A stretch of 64,000 nucleotides of DNA from RUG11462 sp045649405. Its GTDB lineage: Bacteria > Bacillota > Clostridia > Oscillospirales > Acutalibacteraceae. The stretch lies in contig JAZRPW010000023.1 of NCBI GenBank assembly GCA_045649405.1, positions 7,687 through 71,686 on the forward strand, written 5' to 3'. Positions within the stretch are counted from its first letter, which is position 1. Each line of letters begins with the position of its first letter. Positions 44,436-52,898 of the stretch are shown piece by piece. The position numbers and the translations under genes were made by a program. The notes below the pieces were generated by a model. That model did no database searches. It saw nothing but the letters and a program-made list of their open reading frames with translations, and had not been told where the DNA came from.

Positions 44436-44547
44436 GGCGGGATGTGGGCATCCCGCCCTACGAATTATATTTAATCTTTGTGTAATTTTGTAGGGCGGTA
44501 TGCCCACATACCGCCGAACGGGCGACCACACAGGGTCGCCCCTACGA
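44436..44547. repeat. Three CTACGA/GTAGGG-flanked palindromes (patch C)
   Basis: GGCGGGATG-TGGG-CATCCCGCC then CTACGA (44436-44463); GTAGG then GCGGTATG-CCCA-CATACCGC (44490-44515); GGGCGACC-ACACA-GGGTCGCCC then CTACGA (44520-44547). Different stems share the same flank, which also occurs in patch A at 28191. The stretch is gene-free. Confidence 0.8.
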
Positions 44548-44561
44548 AAACAAATAAACTT

Positions 44562-46115
44562 TCATCCTAATCCATAAATTCCATCGGCTATTTTTTTGAA
44601 AATTGGTGCGGCGGTTTTGCTTCCTGATTCTCCGTTTTCGCAAAGCACAACAATTGTGTAAATTGGGTTTTCATCAGGATAAAATCCGCCAAACCAGGTT
44701 TGATAAACCATTTCTCCGTTTTTGTCATAAATGCCTGTTTGAGCCGTTGCAGTTTTGCCACCTGCACCAGAATAAGTTGGTTTTGCATTTTTGCCAGTGC
44801 CGTTTTCAACGGTGCTAACCATATATTTTTGCAAAAGTTTTGCGTCTGCACTTGACAAAAGATAGGTTGGCAAAGTTGCCGTTTGCCTTGTAATTAATTC
44901 GCCGTTTTCATCTGTAATTCCTTCAACAAGCGTTGGAGAAATAAGTTTGCCATTATTTGCAATGCAAGAAATCATACTTGCAATGTGCAAAGGCGAAGTT
45001 AAAACCACCCCTTGTCCAAACGAAAAATTGGCAAGTTCGGCAGGAAACGAACACAAAGTTTCTTCATCTGGTAAATTTGCTCCAGTTGAAATTAGTGAGT
45101 CGCAAAGTTTAATTTCGTTGCCAAATCCAAAAGAGCGTGCAAAAGACAAAAGTCGTTTTGCACCAATTTTTTGCCCAAGTTTAATGAAATAACAGTTACA
45201 AGATTGGGCAAGTGCTTTTTTCATTGTGGTAAAATTGTGAGGACTTATACAACTAAAAGTGTTTTTGCCAATTGCAATACTGCCTGTGCAAAAGTGGGTT
45301 AAACTAACATTATAATAAAGCGCCGCAGCGGCAACTAGCACTTTGAAAACCGAACCGCAGTTGTAAGCCGCTAATGCACGGTTGAAAAAAGGCGAAGCAT
45401 CGCTTTCGAGTGCGGCGGCAACATTGTTTGCGTCAAAAGTTGGGCTTGACACAAGCGCCTTAATTTTGCCACTTGCGTTTTCGATAACAACAATTGCTCC
45501 TGCCAAAATATTTTCATTTGCAATGTTTTCGCAAAGGTTTTGAATTGACTTGTCAATTGTCAGCATAACACCATTGCAATTGCTATTTGCATTTTGGTCT
45601 GAATTTGTTGTCGAAACAACCTTGCCGTTAACATCAGTATTAAACTCAACCGTGACTTTTTGCCCTTTCAAATATCTGTTAAACCCCAACTCAATGCCAC
45701 AAATTCCATCGCCCTCGTTGTTGCAATAACCAATAATGTGCGAGGCGGTGTTTTCATATCTTTTTGGAATTTTTAGTTTGACAAGACCTTTTGCGTTAAA
45801 GTTTTTGTCTACCTTAATTTTAATCGGAAATCCAGACAAAATAGTGTTTCTGTCGGTTTCATCAAGATAATTATTAACAAGGTTCAAGTTGTTTGAATTT
45901 GGTGCAACTGCGACAAAATATTCGTCTTGGCAATTGGTAAGTCGCACCTTGTTGCAATCAAAAATTGTGCCACGCAAAAAACCAAAATCAATCACCTTTT
46001 TTGAGTTGTTTGCCAGCGCTGTGTAGGTTTTGTTGGTGGTAATAAAAGCAATTCTGCAAACCGCCAAACCAAACGCTAAAATCAAACAAAGATAAGTAAA
46101 TAAAATTCGTTTCAT
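44562..46115 (-). CDS. Class B penicillin-binding protein (PBP2/SpoVD/PbpA-like transpeptidase)
   Basis: About 517 residues. One N-terminal membrane anchor, a dimerisation region (LRGTIFDCNKVRL) and a transpeptidase domain. The active-site SxxK is GSVFK (Ser with CGSVFKV), the second motif is SCN in AQSCNCYF, and the third reads KTATAQTG where KTG/KSG is standard. It crosslinks septal, wall or spore peptidoglycan. Start taken at the ATG at 46115 after GGGTGA; upstream TTG at 46142 is unlikely. In-frame Cys residues are unusually many for an extracytoplasmic domain. Confidence 0.88.
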   Translation of the reverse strand: MKRILFTYLCLILAFGLAVCRIAFITTNKTYTALANNSKKVIDFGFLRGTIFDCNKVRLTNCQDEYFVAVAPNSNNLNLVNNYLDETDRNTILSGFPIKIKVDKNFNAKGLVKLKIPKRYENTASHIIGYCNNEGDGICGIELGFNRYLKGQKVTVEFNTDVNGKVVSTTNSDQNANSNCNGVMLTIDKSIQNLCENIANENILAGAIVVIENASGKIKALVSSPTFDANNVAAALESDASPFFNRALAAYNCGSVFKVLVAAAALYYNVSLTHFCTGSIAIGKNTFSCISPHNFTTMKKALAQSCNCYFIKLGQKIGAKRLLSFARSFGFGNEIKLCDSLISTGANLPDEETLCSFPAELANFSFGQGVVLTSPLHIASMISCIANNGKLISPTLVEGITDENGELITRQTATLPTYLLSSADAKLLQKYMVSTVENGTGKNAKPTYSGAGGKTATAQTGIYDKNGEMVYQTWFGGFYPDENPIYTIVVLCENGESGSKTAAPIFKKIADGIYGLG

Positions 46116-46206
46116 TTTTTCACCCATTTTTATTTTTGACAAATTTGCGAATAAAATTAAATTTTGTTGGCAAAACTAAAAACATAAAAATAAGGAGATG
46201 ATTTAA

Positions 46207-46413
46207 ATGCTTGATAAAATTGCTTTGATTTTAAGTATTATCGGTGGACTCAACTGGGGTAGCATTGGCCTTTTTGGTTTTGACCTTGTGGCATGGATTT
46301 GCGGTGGACAAGATTCAATTTTTGCAAGAATTATCTACACAATTGTTGGTCTTTCTGCAGTTTGGTGCATTTCGCTTCTTTTCAGAGATGGCGTCAAAGA
46401 CTGCAACGAATAA
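46207..46413 (+). CDS. DUF378 small membrane protein
   Basis: 68 residues with two membrane helices. LSIIGGLNWGSIGLFGFDLVA and the second helix IIYTIVGLSAVW are the DUF378 pattern. Function unknown in the family. SD AAGGAG. It diverges from the penicillin-binding protein and is closed by its own terminator. Confidence 0.9.
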   Translation: MLDKIALILSIIGGLNWGSIGLFGFDLVAWICGGQDSIFARIIYTIVGLSAVWCISLLFRDGVKDCNE

Positions 46414-46421
46414 TTACAAAT

Positions 46422-46462
46422 AATAAGTCATAACATTTAATGTTATGACTTATTACTTTTTT
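46422..46462 (+). terminator. Terminator of the DUF378 gene
   Basis: AATAAGTCATAACA, loop TTTAA, TGTTATGACTTATT, then ACTTTTTT. Confidence 0.9.
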
Positions 46463-46475
46463 AAGGTGGTTTTTA

Positions 46476-47048
46476 ATGAATTATTCAGATGATTTTAGAG
46501 AAATGATTAAAATGTATAACGACCAGTTAAGGCAGTTGCAACAAAAGTCAAAGCAGACAGTTGCACCTGTGCAACAAAAAGCGCCAGCCGAGTTTACAAA
46601 TACATATAATTTGCCAACAATTCCACAAAGCGAAGTGATAAAAGGACAAACCGAAAATTTAGAAGGCGAAGGAGGTTTAATTGTAAAACTTACCACTCGT
46701 TTTTCGGCGTCTCCAATCGAGAATGGGGTTGTGCTTGTGTCTTTTGATGATGAAGATGGCGAAAAATTAGTAAGAAGTTTAGTCACAAATGTAAATGGCG
46801 AAACTGCCAAAATCAGTTTGCCGACTGTCAAAAGTGAAGAGTCGCAAAACCCGGGGGTAAAAAATCCTTATGCTTCTTACACCATTCGAGCAACAAAAGA
46901 AGGTTTTTTTACAATTGACTCTGTTAATGTGCCAATTTTTGACGGTCAATTGGCAATTCAAAAGATTGAGATGATACCACTGCCAGAAGATTATCAAGGC
47001 AAAACGATTTTAAAATCAAACGATACTGGTCCAATTACTTTGAATTAA
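46476..47048 (+). CDS. Hypothetical protein with carboxypeptidase-regulatory-like beta-domain
   Basis: 190 residues, no signal peptide. N-terminal 60 residues are Gln/Lys-rich and probably helical (NDQLRQLQQKSKQ). Residues about 70-175 form a beta-sandwich resembling carboxypeptidase regulatory-like domains (ASPIENGVVLVSFDDEDGE, YTIRATKEGFFTIDSVNVPIFDGQ). First gene of a four-gene run leading to the SpoVB-type flippase; 10 bases separate it from the next. A structural role in spore or wall assembly is suggested only by its neighbours. Confidence 0.6.
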   Translation: MNYSDDFREMIKMYNDQLRQLQQKSKQTVAPVQQKAPAEFTNTYNLPTIPQSEVIKGQTENLEGEGGLIVKLTTRFSASPIENGVVLVSFDDEDGEKLVRSLVTNVNGETAKISLPTVKSEESQNPGVKNPYASYTIRATKEGFFTIDSVNVPIFDGQLAIQKIEMIPLPEDYQGKTILKSNDTGPITLN

Positions 47049-47058
47049 AGGAGAATTT

Positions 47059-48198
47059 ATGGCTGAATTTACAATTCCAGAATTAATAACCGTGCACATT
47101 GGCGCACCTTCATCATCGGGGCAAAACATAACATTGCCGTTTGCCGATTACATAAAAAATGTGGCTTCAAGTGAAATTTACCCAACCTGGCCTGAAAACG
47201 CAATTAGGGCAAATGTTTATGCGCAGATTACCTATGCGTTAAACCGAGTTTTTACTGAAAAATATCGCGCGCAGGGTTATGATTTTGACATCACAAACAA
47301 TACCGCTTTTGACCAATACTTTGTGCCAAACCGAGATGTTTTTGAAAACATTTCTAACATTGTTGATGAAATTTTTAATTCTTACATATCACGTCAAGGC
47401 ACAACAGGACCGATTTTTTCGGCTTATTGCAACGGAACAACAGTAACCTGTGCAGGTCTGTCGCAATGGGGCAGCGTGCCACTTAGCAAAAGAGGACTTG
47501 TGCCATTTGAAATTTTGCAAGAGTATTACGGCGATGATATAAATTTAAACACAAATGTTAAAGTTGCGCCAAACGTGCCTTCTTTTGGCGAAATTCCAAT
47601 TGGCCTTGGCGACAAATCAGAGGCAGTTGTTGCAATTCAATCACGGCTTAATGAAGTCGGCACAAATTACCCATCAATTCCAAAAATATTTCCGGTTGAT
47701 GGCGTGTTTGGGCAAAACACCTTGTCGGCAGTAAAGCAATTTCAAAAAATTTTTGGACTTACTGCAGATGGCATTGTCGGTGCTTCTACTTGGTATAAAT
47801 TAATTGGCATTAGCAACGCTGTGCGTCGACTTTCTGAACTTAATTCAAAGGGACTGACAATCGAAGAATACAACCAACAATTTCCTGATGTTTTACGCGT
47901 TGGAGACAGGGGCCGAACAATTGAAGTTTTGCAATATTATCTTTCGGTTGTTGGGTCTTATTACAACGAAATTCCGACCATTACACAAAACGGAATTTTT
48001 GATGATGAAACAAAAAACGCAGTCATTGCTTTTCAAAAATCATTCGGTCTTGAGCCAGATGGAATTGTTGGGCTTAACACCTGGCAAGAGTTGTACAGGG
48101 CGTATTTGGGCGTATTGCCACTTTTCAAAAGTGATTCAAACGGCTCAAAAATTAACGAAGGTCAGTTTGCGGGCTATACTTTAAGAAACGAGGGTTGA
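47059..48198 (+). CDS. SpoIID-like protein with two peptidoglycan-binding domains
   Basis: 379 residues, no signal peptide. Residues 1-175 carry PFADYIKNVASSEIYPTWPE, AIRANVYAQITYALNRVFTE and YCNGTTVTCAGLSQWGS, resembling the SpoIID/LytB fold, whose members cleave or assist cleavage of glycan strands. Two PG_binding_1 domains follow (about 192-256 and 280-345), each with VxxxQxxL ... DGIFG/D-x-x-T ... VxxFQ ... DGIVG. SD AAGGAG. In spore-formers such genes are conserved; a spore-wall role is inferred. Confidence 0.75.
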   Translation: MAEFTIPELITVHIGAPSSSGQNITLPFADYIKNVASSEIYPTWPENAIRANVYAQITYALNRVFTEKYRAQGYDFDITNNTAFDQYFVPNRDVFENISNIVDEIFNSYISRQGTTGPIFSAYCNGTTVTCAGLSQWGSVPLSKRGLVPFEILQEYYGDDINLNTNVKVAPNVPSFGEIPIGLGDKSEAVVAIQSRLNEVGTNYPSIPKIFPVDGVFGQNTLSAVKQFQKIFGLTADGIVGASTWYKLIGISNAVRRLSELNSKGLTIEEYNQQFPDVLRVGDRGRTIEVLQYYLSVVGSYYNEIPTITQNGIFDDETKNAVIAFQKSFGLEPDGIVGLNTWQELYRAYLGVLPLFKSDSNGSKINEGQFAGYTLRNEG

Positions 48199-48200
48199 AA

Positions 48201-48695
48201 ATGGAAATAGATAAGTTTGAACGAAAGGAAAAAATCAAGCAACTGCAAAAATATCTTCGTGAAATTGCAAAGGTGGATAACAGAATTCCGCTTTTAAGTA
48301 TTGATGGATTTTTCTTTGATGAAACCGAAAATGCCGTTAAAATTTTTCAAGAAATTTACGGACTTTCATCAACCGGTGAAGTTGATGAGCAAACCTGGAA
48401 TAAAATTTATCAAGAATATTCTTCGCTTGTCGGCACTAAAAATCCTTGCGTTTGTTTTAATCCTTTTGAAGAAACCGACAGTGTTTATGCCATATATTTT
48501 GTGCAGGTAATGTTAAAGCGCCTTTCAGAAAAATATAACAACCTGCCAAGTGTTGAAATTAACGGCGTGATTGATGAAAACACAACTTTAGCGATAGAAG
48601 AAATAAAAGCGATATATGGCTTTGATGAGAGCGTAAACAAAAAGGACACATTTTCTGCAGTTGCCACAATTTATTGCACGGTTTTTAAATTATGA
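48201..48695 (+). CDS. Peptidoglycan-binding-domain protein
   Basis: About 164 residues. One recognisable PG_binding_1 domain (KQLQKYLREIAKVDNRIPLL ... DGFFFDETENAVKIFQEIYGL) followed by a second, weaker copy near 95-160 (YFVQVMLKRLSEKYNNLPSV ... VIDENTTLAIEEIKAIYGF). I place the start at ATG 48201 behind GAGGG; the TTG at 48195 is inside the upstream stop region. It overlaps the flippase start by four bases (ATGA), so translation is coupled. No catalytic domain; likely an accessory to the preceding gene. Confidence 0.75.
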   Translation: MEIDKFERKEKIKQLQKYLREIAKVDNRIPLLSIDGFFFDETENAVKIFQEIYGLSSTGEVDEQTWNKIYQEYSSLVGTKNPCVCFNPFEETDSVYAIYFVQVMLKRLSEKYNNLPSVEINGVIDENTTLAIEEIKAIYGFDESVNKKDTFSAVATIYCTVFKL

Positions 48696-50224
48696 AAGCT
48701 AAAAAAACATTTTTAATAAATACTGCAATTTTGACTATCACGGCGCTTTTGCTTCGTGGCATTGGCCTTGTTTTTAGAGTTTATCTTTCAAATGTAATCG
48801 GCGCAGAAGGAATGGGACTTTATCAACTGATTTTGTCGGTTTATATGCTTGCTTCTACCTTTGCAACCTGTGGAATTTCAACCGCAGTAACACGCCTTTG
48901 TGCCGATGAAATAGCAATTGGCAACAACAAATCGGTAATAAAAGTGTTAAAGCGAGCAGTTGTTTTGTCGGCAATAATCGGCGCAGGTTTAAACCTTTTG
49001 GTTTTTGTGTTTTCTTACCCCATTTCAACTGTTTTCATTGGAGATGCAAGAGCAAATGCATCGATAAAAATTTTGTCATTTTCGCTTGTGCCAATGGGAG
49101 TTTGTGCAAGTTTTAAAGGTTATTTTTTTGCAAGGCGTAAAACAATTTTGCCGTCAATTGCATCGATTGTTGAGCAGGTTGTCAGAATGGTTGTTGTGGT
49201 TGTTTTGCTTGTTGTGTTAAAAGGCAAAACAATTGAAACGGTTTGTTTTTATGTTTTGCTTTCAGATACAATTGCCGAAACGGTCAGTTGTTTAATAATG
49301 TTTTTTGCAACCGTTTGCGACAAAAGAAAACTTCAAACTGCAAACAAAAACGGTGGCATAAGCGGAAGCATTGTAAAAGCAATTTTGAAAATTGCATTGC
49401 CAATAACAACCGGCAAGTATTTAACAACCGGACTTCGCACGGCAGAAAATTTGCTTGTGCCAAAATGCTTGTCTTGGTTTTCAAGCAGCGCAAAGTCAGG
49501 GCTTGAAACCTTTGGACTTCTTAAAGGAATGGCAATGCCAATAATATTTTTTCCATCATCATTTTTGCAAGCAATTTCAACCCTTTTAATACCCGAAATT
49601 TCGCAGTCGGTTGCTTTGAACCAAAAAGAAGTAATTAGAAAAGATGTTGAAAGGGTAATTAGCATTACAATAACCGGCTCGTTTTTGGCAGGCGGTTGTT
49701 TTTATCTTTGCGCAAACCAAATTGGCGTGGCGTTTTACAATTCAATTGAAACGGGTGCGCTAATCAAAGTGTTAGCACCACTTGTGCCGATAATGTATTT
49801 AGAGTCGGTTATTGACGGCATTTTAAAAGGGCTTAACAAACAAAATGCCACCCTTTTGTACAACACAATCGACTCATCAGTTCGCATTTTTTTGGTGTTT
49901 TTGTTTGTGCCAAAGTTTGGAATGTTAGGTTTTTTAGCAATAATGGTGTTTTCAAACATTTTGACCTGCAGTTTAAACATTGCAAAACTTTTAAGCGTAA
50001 TTGTTTTAAAATTTAATATAAAAAACTGGCTTGTAAAACCGCTTTTTTCAATTGTCATTGCGGTTGTGTTTAGCAATCAATTTTTAAGTGGGGTTACTAA
50101 CAATATCGCCTACATTATAATATCAATAACACTAATCTCTACCATTTATTTGTTGTTGATGTGGAACTTGAAAGCATTAGATTTAGCGCCGTTTTTAAGG
50201 TGTAAAAAAAGCAGTAAACTTTAA
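48692..50224 (+). CDS. SpoVB/MurJ-like oligosaccharide flippase (MOP superfamily)
   Basis: 510 residues with about 14 membrane spans. The N-terminus (FLINTAILTITALLLRGIGLVFRVYLSNVIGAEGMGLYQLILSVY, read in parts) is typical of the SpoVB branch, which flips lipid-linked wall precursors during spore cortex synthesis. Other matches include ISTAVTRLCADE and FFPSSFLQAISTLLIPEIS. Coupled to the peptidoglycan-binding gene by ATGA. Vegetative flippases of the same family look similar, so sporulation-specific use is not certain. Confidence 0.87.
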   Translation: MKAKKTFLINTAILTITALLLRGIGLVFRVYLSNVIGAEGMGLYQLILSVYMLASTFATCGISTAVTRLCADEIAIGNNKSVIKVLKRAVVLSAIIGAGLNLLVFVFSYPISTVFIGDARANASIKILSFSLVPMGVCASFKGYFFARRKTILPSIASIVEQVVRMVVVVVLLVVLKGKTIETVCFYVLLSDTIAETVSCLIMFFATVCDKRKLQTANKNGGISGSIVKAILKIALPITTGKYLTTGLRTAENLLVPKCLSWFSSSAKSGLETFGLLKGMAMPIIFFPSSFLQAISTLLIPEISQSVALNQKEVIRKDVERVISITITGSFLAGGCFYLCANQIGVAFYNSIETGALIKVLAPLVPIMYLESVIDGILKGLNKQNATLLYNTIDSSVRIFLVFLFVPKFGMLGFLAIMVFSNILTCSLNIAKLLSVIVLKFNIKNWLVKPLFSIVIAVVFSNQFLSGVTNNIAYIIISITLISTIYLLLMWNLKALDLAPFLRCKKSSKL

Positions 50225-50240
50225 AAGTTTACTGCTTGTT
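50209..50240. terminator. Bidirectional terminator after the flippase
   Basis: AAGCAGTAAACTTT / AAAGTTTACTGCTT, A/T-rich on both flanks, between convergent genes. Confidence 0.88.
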
Positions 50241-50678
50241 ATTTTTAATAAATTCTTCAATTATAACTGCGGCATCTCGCACGCATTTTGCACAAGGTCG
50301 TGTTGCATAAAAACTTTCTGTGCGCTTGTCAGGTGTGCCACCAATTTGCGCTTGACCTTTTAAAATGTCTTTGCAAATAATTGACTCATGTTGCTTTTTA
50401 AATTCTTCACAAAGCTCTCTTGTTTTTTCATAAAGTTCTTTTTTAGTCTCGCCATTGTCAGGGGTGTCATAGCCATACAAAACGCCAAACACCATTAACA
50501 TTCCGCTAACGGCACCGCAAACCTCACGAAGTCTGCCAAAGCCACCGCCAAAAGGGCTGCTGAGTTTAAAACACAAACTTTCATCTAAACCTACTTCATC
50601 TGCAAAAGCGCCAAAAACTGCCTGTGAGCAGGAGTACCCTTGCAAGAAAAGTTCGACTGCTTTTTCACTATTTTTCAT
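50229..50678 (-). CDS. C_GCAxxG_C_C family protein
   Basis: About 149 residues. Conserved cysteine framework: GYSCSQAVFGAF, GGGFGRLREVCGAVSGM (the CGAxxG motif) and a C-terminal TRPCAKCVRDAA. This family is thought to bind a metal or carry a redox function, but no activity is assigned. Start taken at the ATG at 50678, overlapping the upstream stop by 11 bases. Confidence 0.88.
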   Translation of the reverse strand: MKNSEKAVELFLQGYSCSQAVFGAFADEVGLDESLCFKLSSPFGGGFGRLREVCGAVSGMLMVFGVLYGYDTPDNGETKKELYEKTRELCEEFKKQHESIICKDILKGQAQIGGTPDKRTESFYATRPCAKCVRDAAVIIEEFIKNNKQ

Positions 50679-50964
50679 TTTGTTTGTCCAACTTTCTGTT
50701 TCTAAAATAAAGAATAATGTCAAGACTAACCATAAAAATGTTTAAAAAGTAAAAGAACAAAACATACCATTTTTCTGAGAAGCTTGCCATATAAGTGACA
50801 TTCACAAATTTTGAAGCAATACCTGCGATGTAGCCAAAGAAAATGAGCAACATAAACGCAAGACTTTTGCCTTTTGCGGTTCTTGCTTTGTAAGATTTAA
50901 TAACATTCATTGGCCAAGAAGCACCAAAACTAACAATCATAATAATCTCTAATAATTCTGCCAT
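50668..50964 (-). CDS. SemiSWEET-like three-helix membrane protein
   Basis: 98 residues with three hydrophobic helices. Helix one and its loop read SFGASWPMNVIKSYKARTAKGKS, where SWPMNVIK takes the place of the PQ loop of SWEET/SemiSWEET sugar transporters. The triple-helix layout, SLAFMLLIFFGYIAGI and the spacing fit. Transport is not proven. SD AGGAG; overlaps the following gene. Confidence 0.65.
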   Translation of the reverse strand: MAELLEIIMIVSFGASWPMNVIKSYKARTAKGKSLAFMLLIFFGYIAGIASKFVNVTYMASFSEKWYVLFFYFLNIFMVSLDIILYFRNRKLDKQNEK

Positions 50965-50974
50965 AGTTTTTCTC

Positions 50975-51691
50975 CTAAATAATCATACTAATTAATTGCA
51001 AAACACCCAGGTGAACAGGGTAGAAAATGTAAAAAAGATATTTTAGTTTTCGGTTGCCATATTTTCCATTGTAAAAGCACAAGAAAATGAGTGACATTGC
51101 CGAAAACAATATGAAATAAACATTTTTGTCCAAAACAATCATTGGCACAACAATGCCAAATGCAAACAAAATGAGTTGTTGTGGCTTTTTTGTAAAAGCA
51201 CAGGCACAAAGCGGAAGCAAAACACCACGAATGCCATAGTCAACCGAAAATGGCATACCAATAACATTATCGGTAAAACGCATAATGCAGTAAGTGCCCA
51301 AAATGGTAATTGCAAACCAAGTTGCAGTTTTAAAAATTTGTTTTTTATCGTTGCCTTTAAATGCATTGTCTAAGTCAATGAAGGCAAAGCAAATTACAGC
51401 AGACATTGAAAATGTGATAAGAATGTTGCAATATAAATTGTTGAATTTGCCAATACTTAACTCATAAATCGTATCGACAATTTGACAAAACACGCCAAGT
51501 AGGAAGATTTGCAAAAAGTATTTTAATCTGCTTTTTGTGTATCTGCAACCTTGACCAATAAAGAATGCAAAAATTGGCATTGCAATTCTGCCTAGGTATC
51601 TAAAAATAATATATTGCGGGAAGAAAAAATACCCAATGTGGTCGATAAGCATAGAAACGCAAGCAATAATTTTTAAAGCTGTGTTACTCAT
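50975..51691 (-). CDS. TraX-family membrane protein
   Basis: 238 residues with seven or so membrane spans. LKIIACVSMLIDHIGYFFFP and FRYLGRIAMPIFAFFIGQG are the TraX signature, and the ending KLKYLFYIFYPVHLGVLQLI also fits. TraX acetylates F pilin, but chromosomal relatives in Firmicutes probably acylate other envelope substrates. SD AGGTGG. It is first in a three-gene minus-strand run. Confidence 0.88.
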   Translation of the reverse strand: MSNTALKIIACVSMLIDHIGYFFFPQYIIFRYLGRIAMPIFAFFIGQGCRYTKSRLKYFLQIFLLGVFCQIVDTIYELSIGKFNNLYCNILITFSMSAVICFAFIDLDNAFKGNDKKQIFKTATWFAITILGTYCIMRFTDNVIGMPFSVDYGIRGVLLPLCACAFTKKPQQLILFAFGIVVPMIVLDKNVYFILFSAMSLIFLCFYNGKYGNRKLKYLFYIFYPVHLGVLQLISMII

Positions 51692-51703
51692 AAGCCACCT
51701 CTT

Positions 51704-51738
51704 TTGAAAAAAGCCACACTCAAATCCCGAGTGTGGCC
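51704..51738 (-). terminator. Terminator of prs
   Basis: GCCACACTC (51713-51721) and GAGTGTGGC (51729-51737) form the stem. The A run at 51706-51712 is the T run on the minus strand. Confidence 0.87.
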
Positions 51739-51752
51739 TTTATGTAATTTAA

Positions 51753-52718
51753 TTAGAAACCAAACATAGCAGACATTGGTTTGTCTGTGTAGATTCTTTC
51801 AATTGCTTCTGCAAATACAGGAGCAACAGGAAGCATTGTGATTTTGTCACATTTTTTGCTTTCGCTAAGTGGAATTGTGTCAAGCAATACAACTTCTTCC
51901 AAAACAGAGTTGTTAATTCTTTCAATAGCAGGGCCTGACAAAACACCGTGTGTAGCACAAGCTGAAACTGAAAGCGCACCGCCGATTTCAACAATAGCTT
52001 TAGCAGCGTTGCAAAGAGTACCAGCAGTATCAATCATATCGTCAACGATGATGCATTTTTTACCCTTAACATCACCAATGATGTTCATAACTTCACAAAC
52101 ATTTGCTCTTTGACGACGTTTGTCGATAATAGCAAGTGGAGCATCAATACGAGCTGCGAAGTTACGAGCACGAGTAACTGAACCCAAGTCAGGAGAAACA
52201 ACAACGATATCATCATCTTTGTTGTGTGAATATTTTTTATCAAAATAAGGGGCAAGAATTGGCACGCCTAACAAGTGGTCAAGTGGAATGTTGAAGAAAC
52301 CTTGAATTTGTGCAGCGTGAAGGTCCATTGTAAGAACACGGTCAGCACCTGAAGTTGTAAGAATGTCAGCACAAAGTTTAGCACTGATTGGGTCTCTTGC
52401 TTTTGCCTTTCTGTCTTGACGAGCATAGCCAAAGTAAGGAATAACAGCAGTAATTCTACCTGCAGAAGCTCTCTTCATTGCATCAATCATAATGAGCAAT
52501 TCCATAAGGTTGTCATTAACCGGTGCACATGTTGATTGAACGATAAACACGTCAGAGCCACGAACTGATTCGTTAATTGAAACAGCAATTTCGCCATCTG
52601 AGAAGTGTTTTACATCAGCTTCGCCTAATTTTAAGCCTAAGCGTTCTGCCATTGCTTTTGCTACTGGCAAGTTTGAGTTGCAAGCAAAAATTTTAATGTC
52701 TTTTCCGTGGAAATTCAT
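51753..52718 (-). CDS. prs: Ribose-phosphate pyrophosphokinase (PRPP synthetase)
   Basis: 321 residues, class I. Key elements are FACNSNLPVAKAMAERLGL, the FSDGEIAVSINESVRG segment, YARQDRKAKARDPISAK for ATP binding, the flexible KRR loop (DKRRQRAN) and the ribose-phosphate loop DDMIDTAGT. It makes PRPP for purine, pyrimidine, NAD, His and Trp synthesis. It appears monocistronic, with SD GGGG and its own terminator. The 180-base gap upstream holds only the tarJ terminator. Confidence 0.97.
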   Translation of the reverse strand: MNFHGKDIKIFACNSNLPVAKAMAERLGLKLGEADVKHFSDGEIAVSINESVRGSDVFIVQSTCAPVNDNLMELLIMIDAMKRASAGRITAVIPYFGYARQDRKAKARDPISAKLCADILTTSGADRVLTMDLHAAQIQGFFNIPLDHLLGVPILAPYFDKKYSHNKDDDIVVVSPDLGSVTRARNFAARIDAPLAIIDKRRQRANVCEVMNIIGDVKGKKCIIVDDMIDTAGTLCNAAKAIVEIGGALSVSACATHGVLSGPAIERINNSVLEEVVLLDTIPLSESKKCDKITMLPVAPVFAEAIERIYTDKPMSAMFGF

Positions 52719-52862
52719 TTTTTTGTCCCCTTAATTTATATTGATTTTTTATTTTAAAATGATATTGTTAAAAAATTATCATTTTCTGTTTATTATTATC
52801 GCATTTTACGACCTATTTTTCAAGCCGAAAAACCATTTAATTTTATTTTCTACAAACATTAC

Positions 52863-52890
52863 AAAAAGGGTAGGAAAAACAACCCTTTTT
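52863..52890 (-). terminator. Probable terminator of the tarJ-end cluster
   Basis: On the minus strand AAAAGGGT, nine-base loop, ACCCTTTTT. It lies 9 bases beyond the tarJ stop. Confidence 0.7.
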
Positions 52891-52898
52891 TTGTTATT

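Noticed and set aside
46116..46142. Longer penicillin-binding protein starting at TTG 46142
   Set aside because: No ribosome binding site for TTG; GGGTGA fits the ATG at 46115, directly before the membrane anchor.
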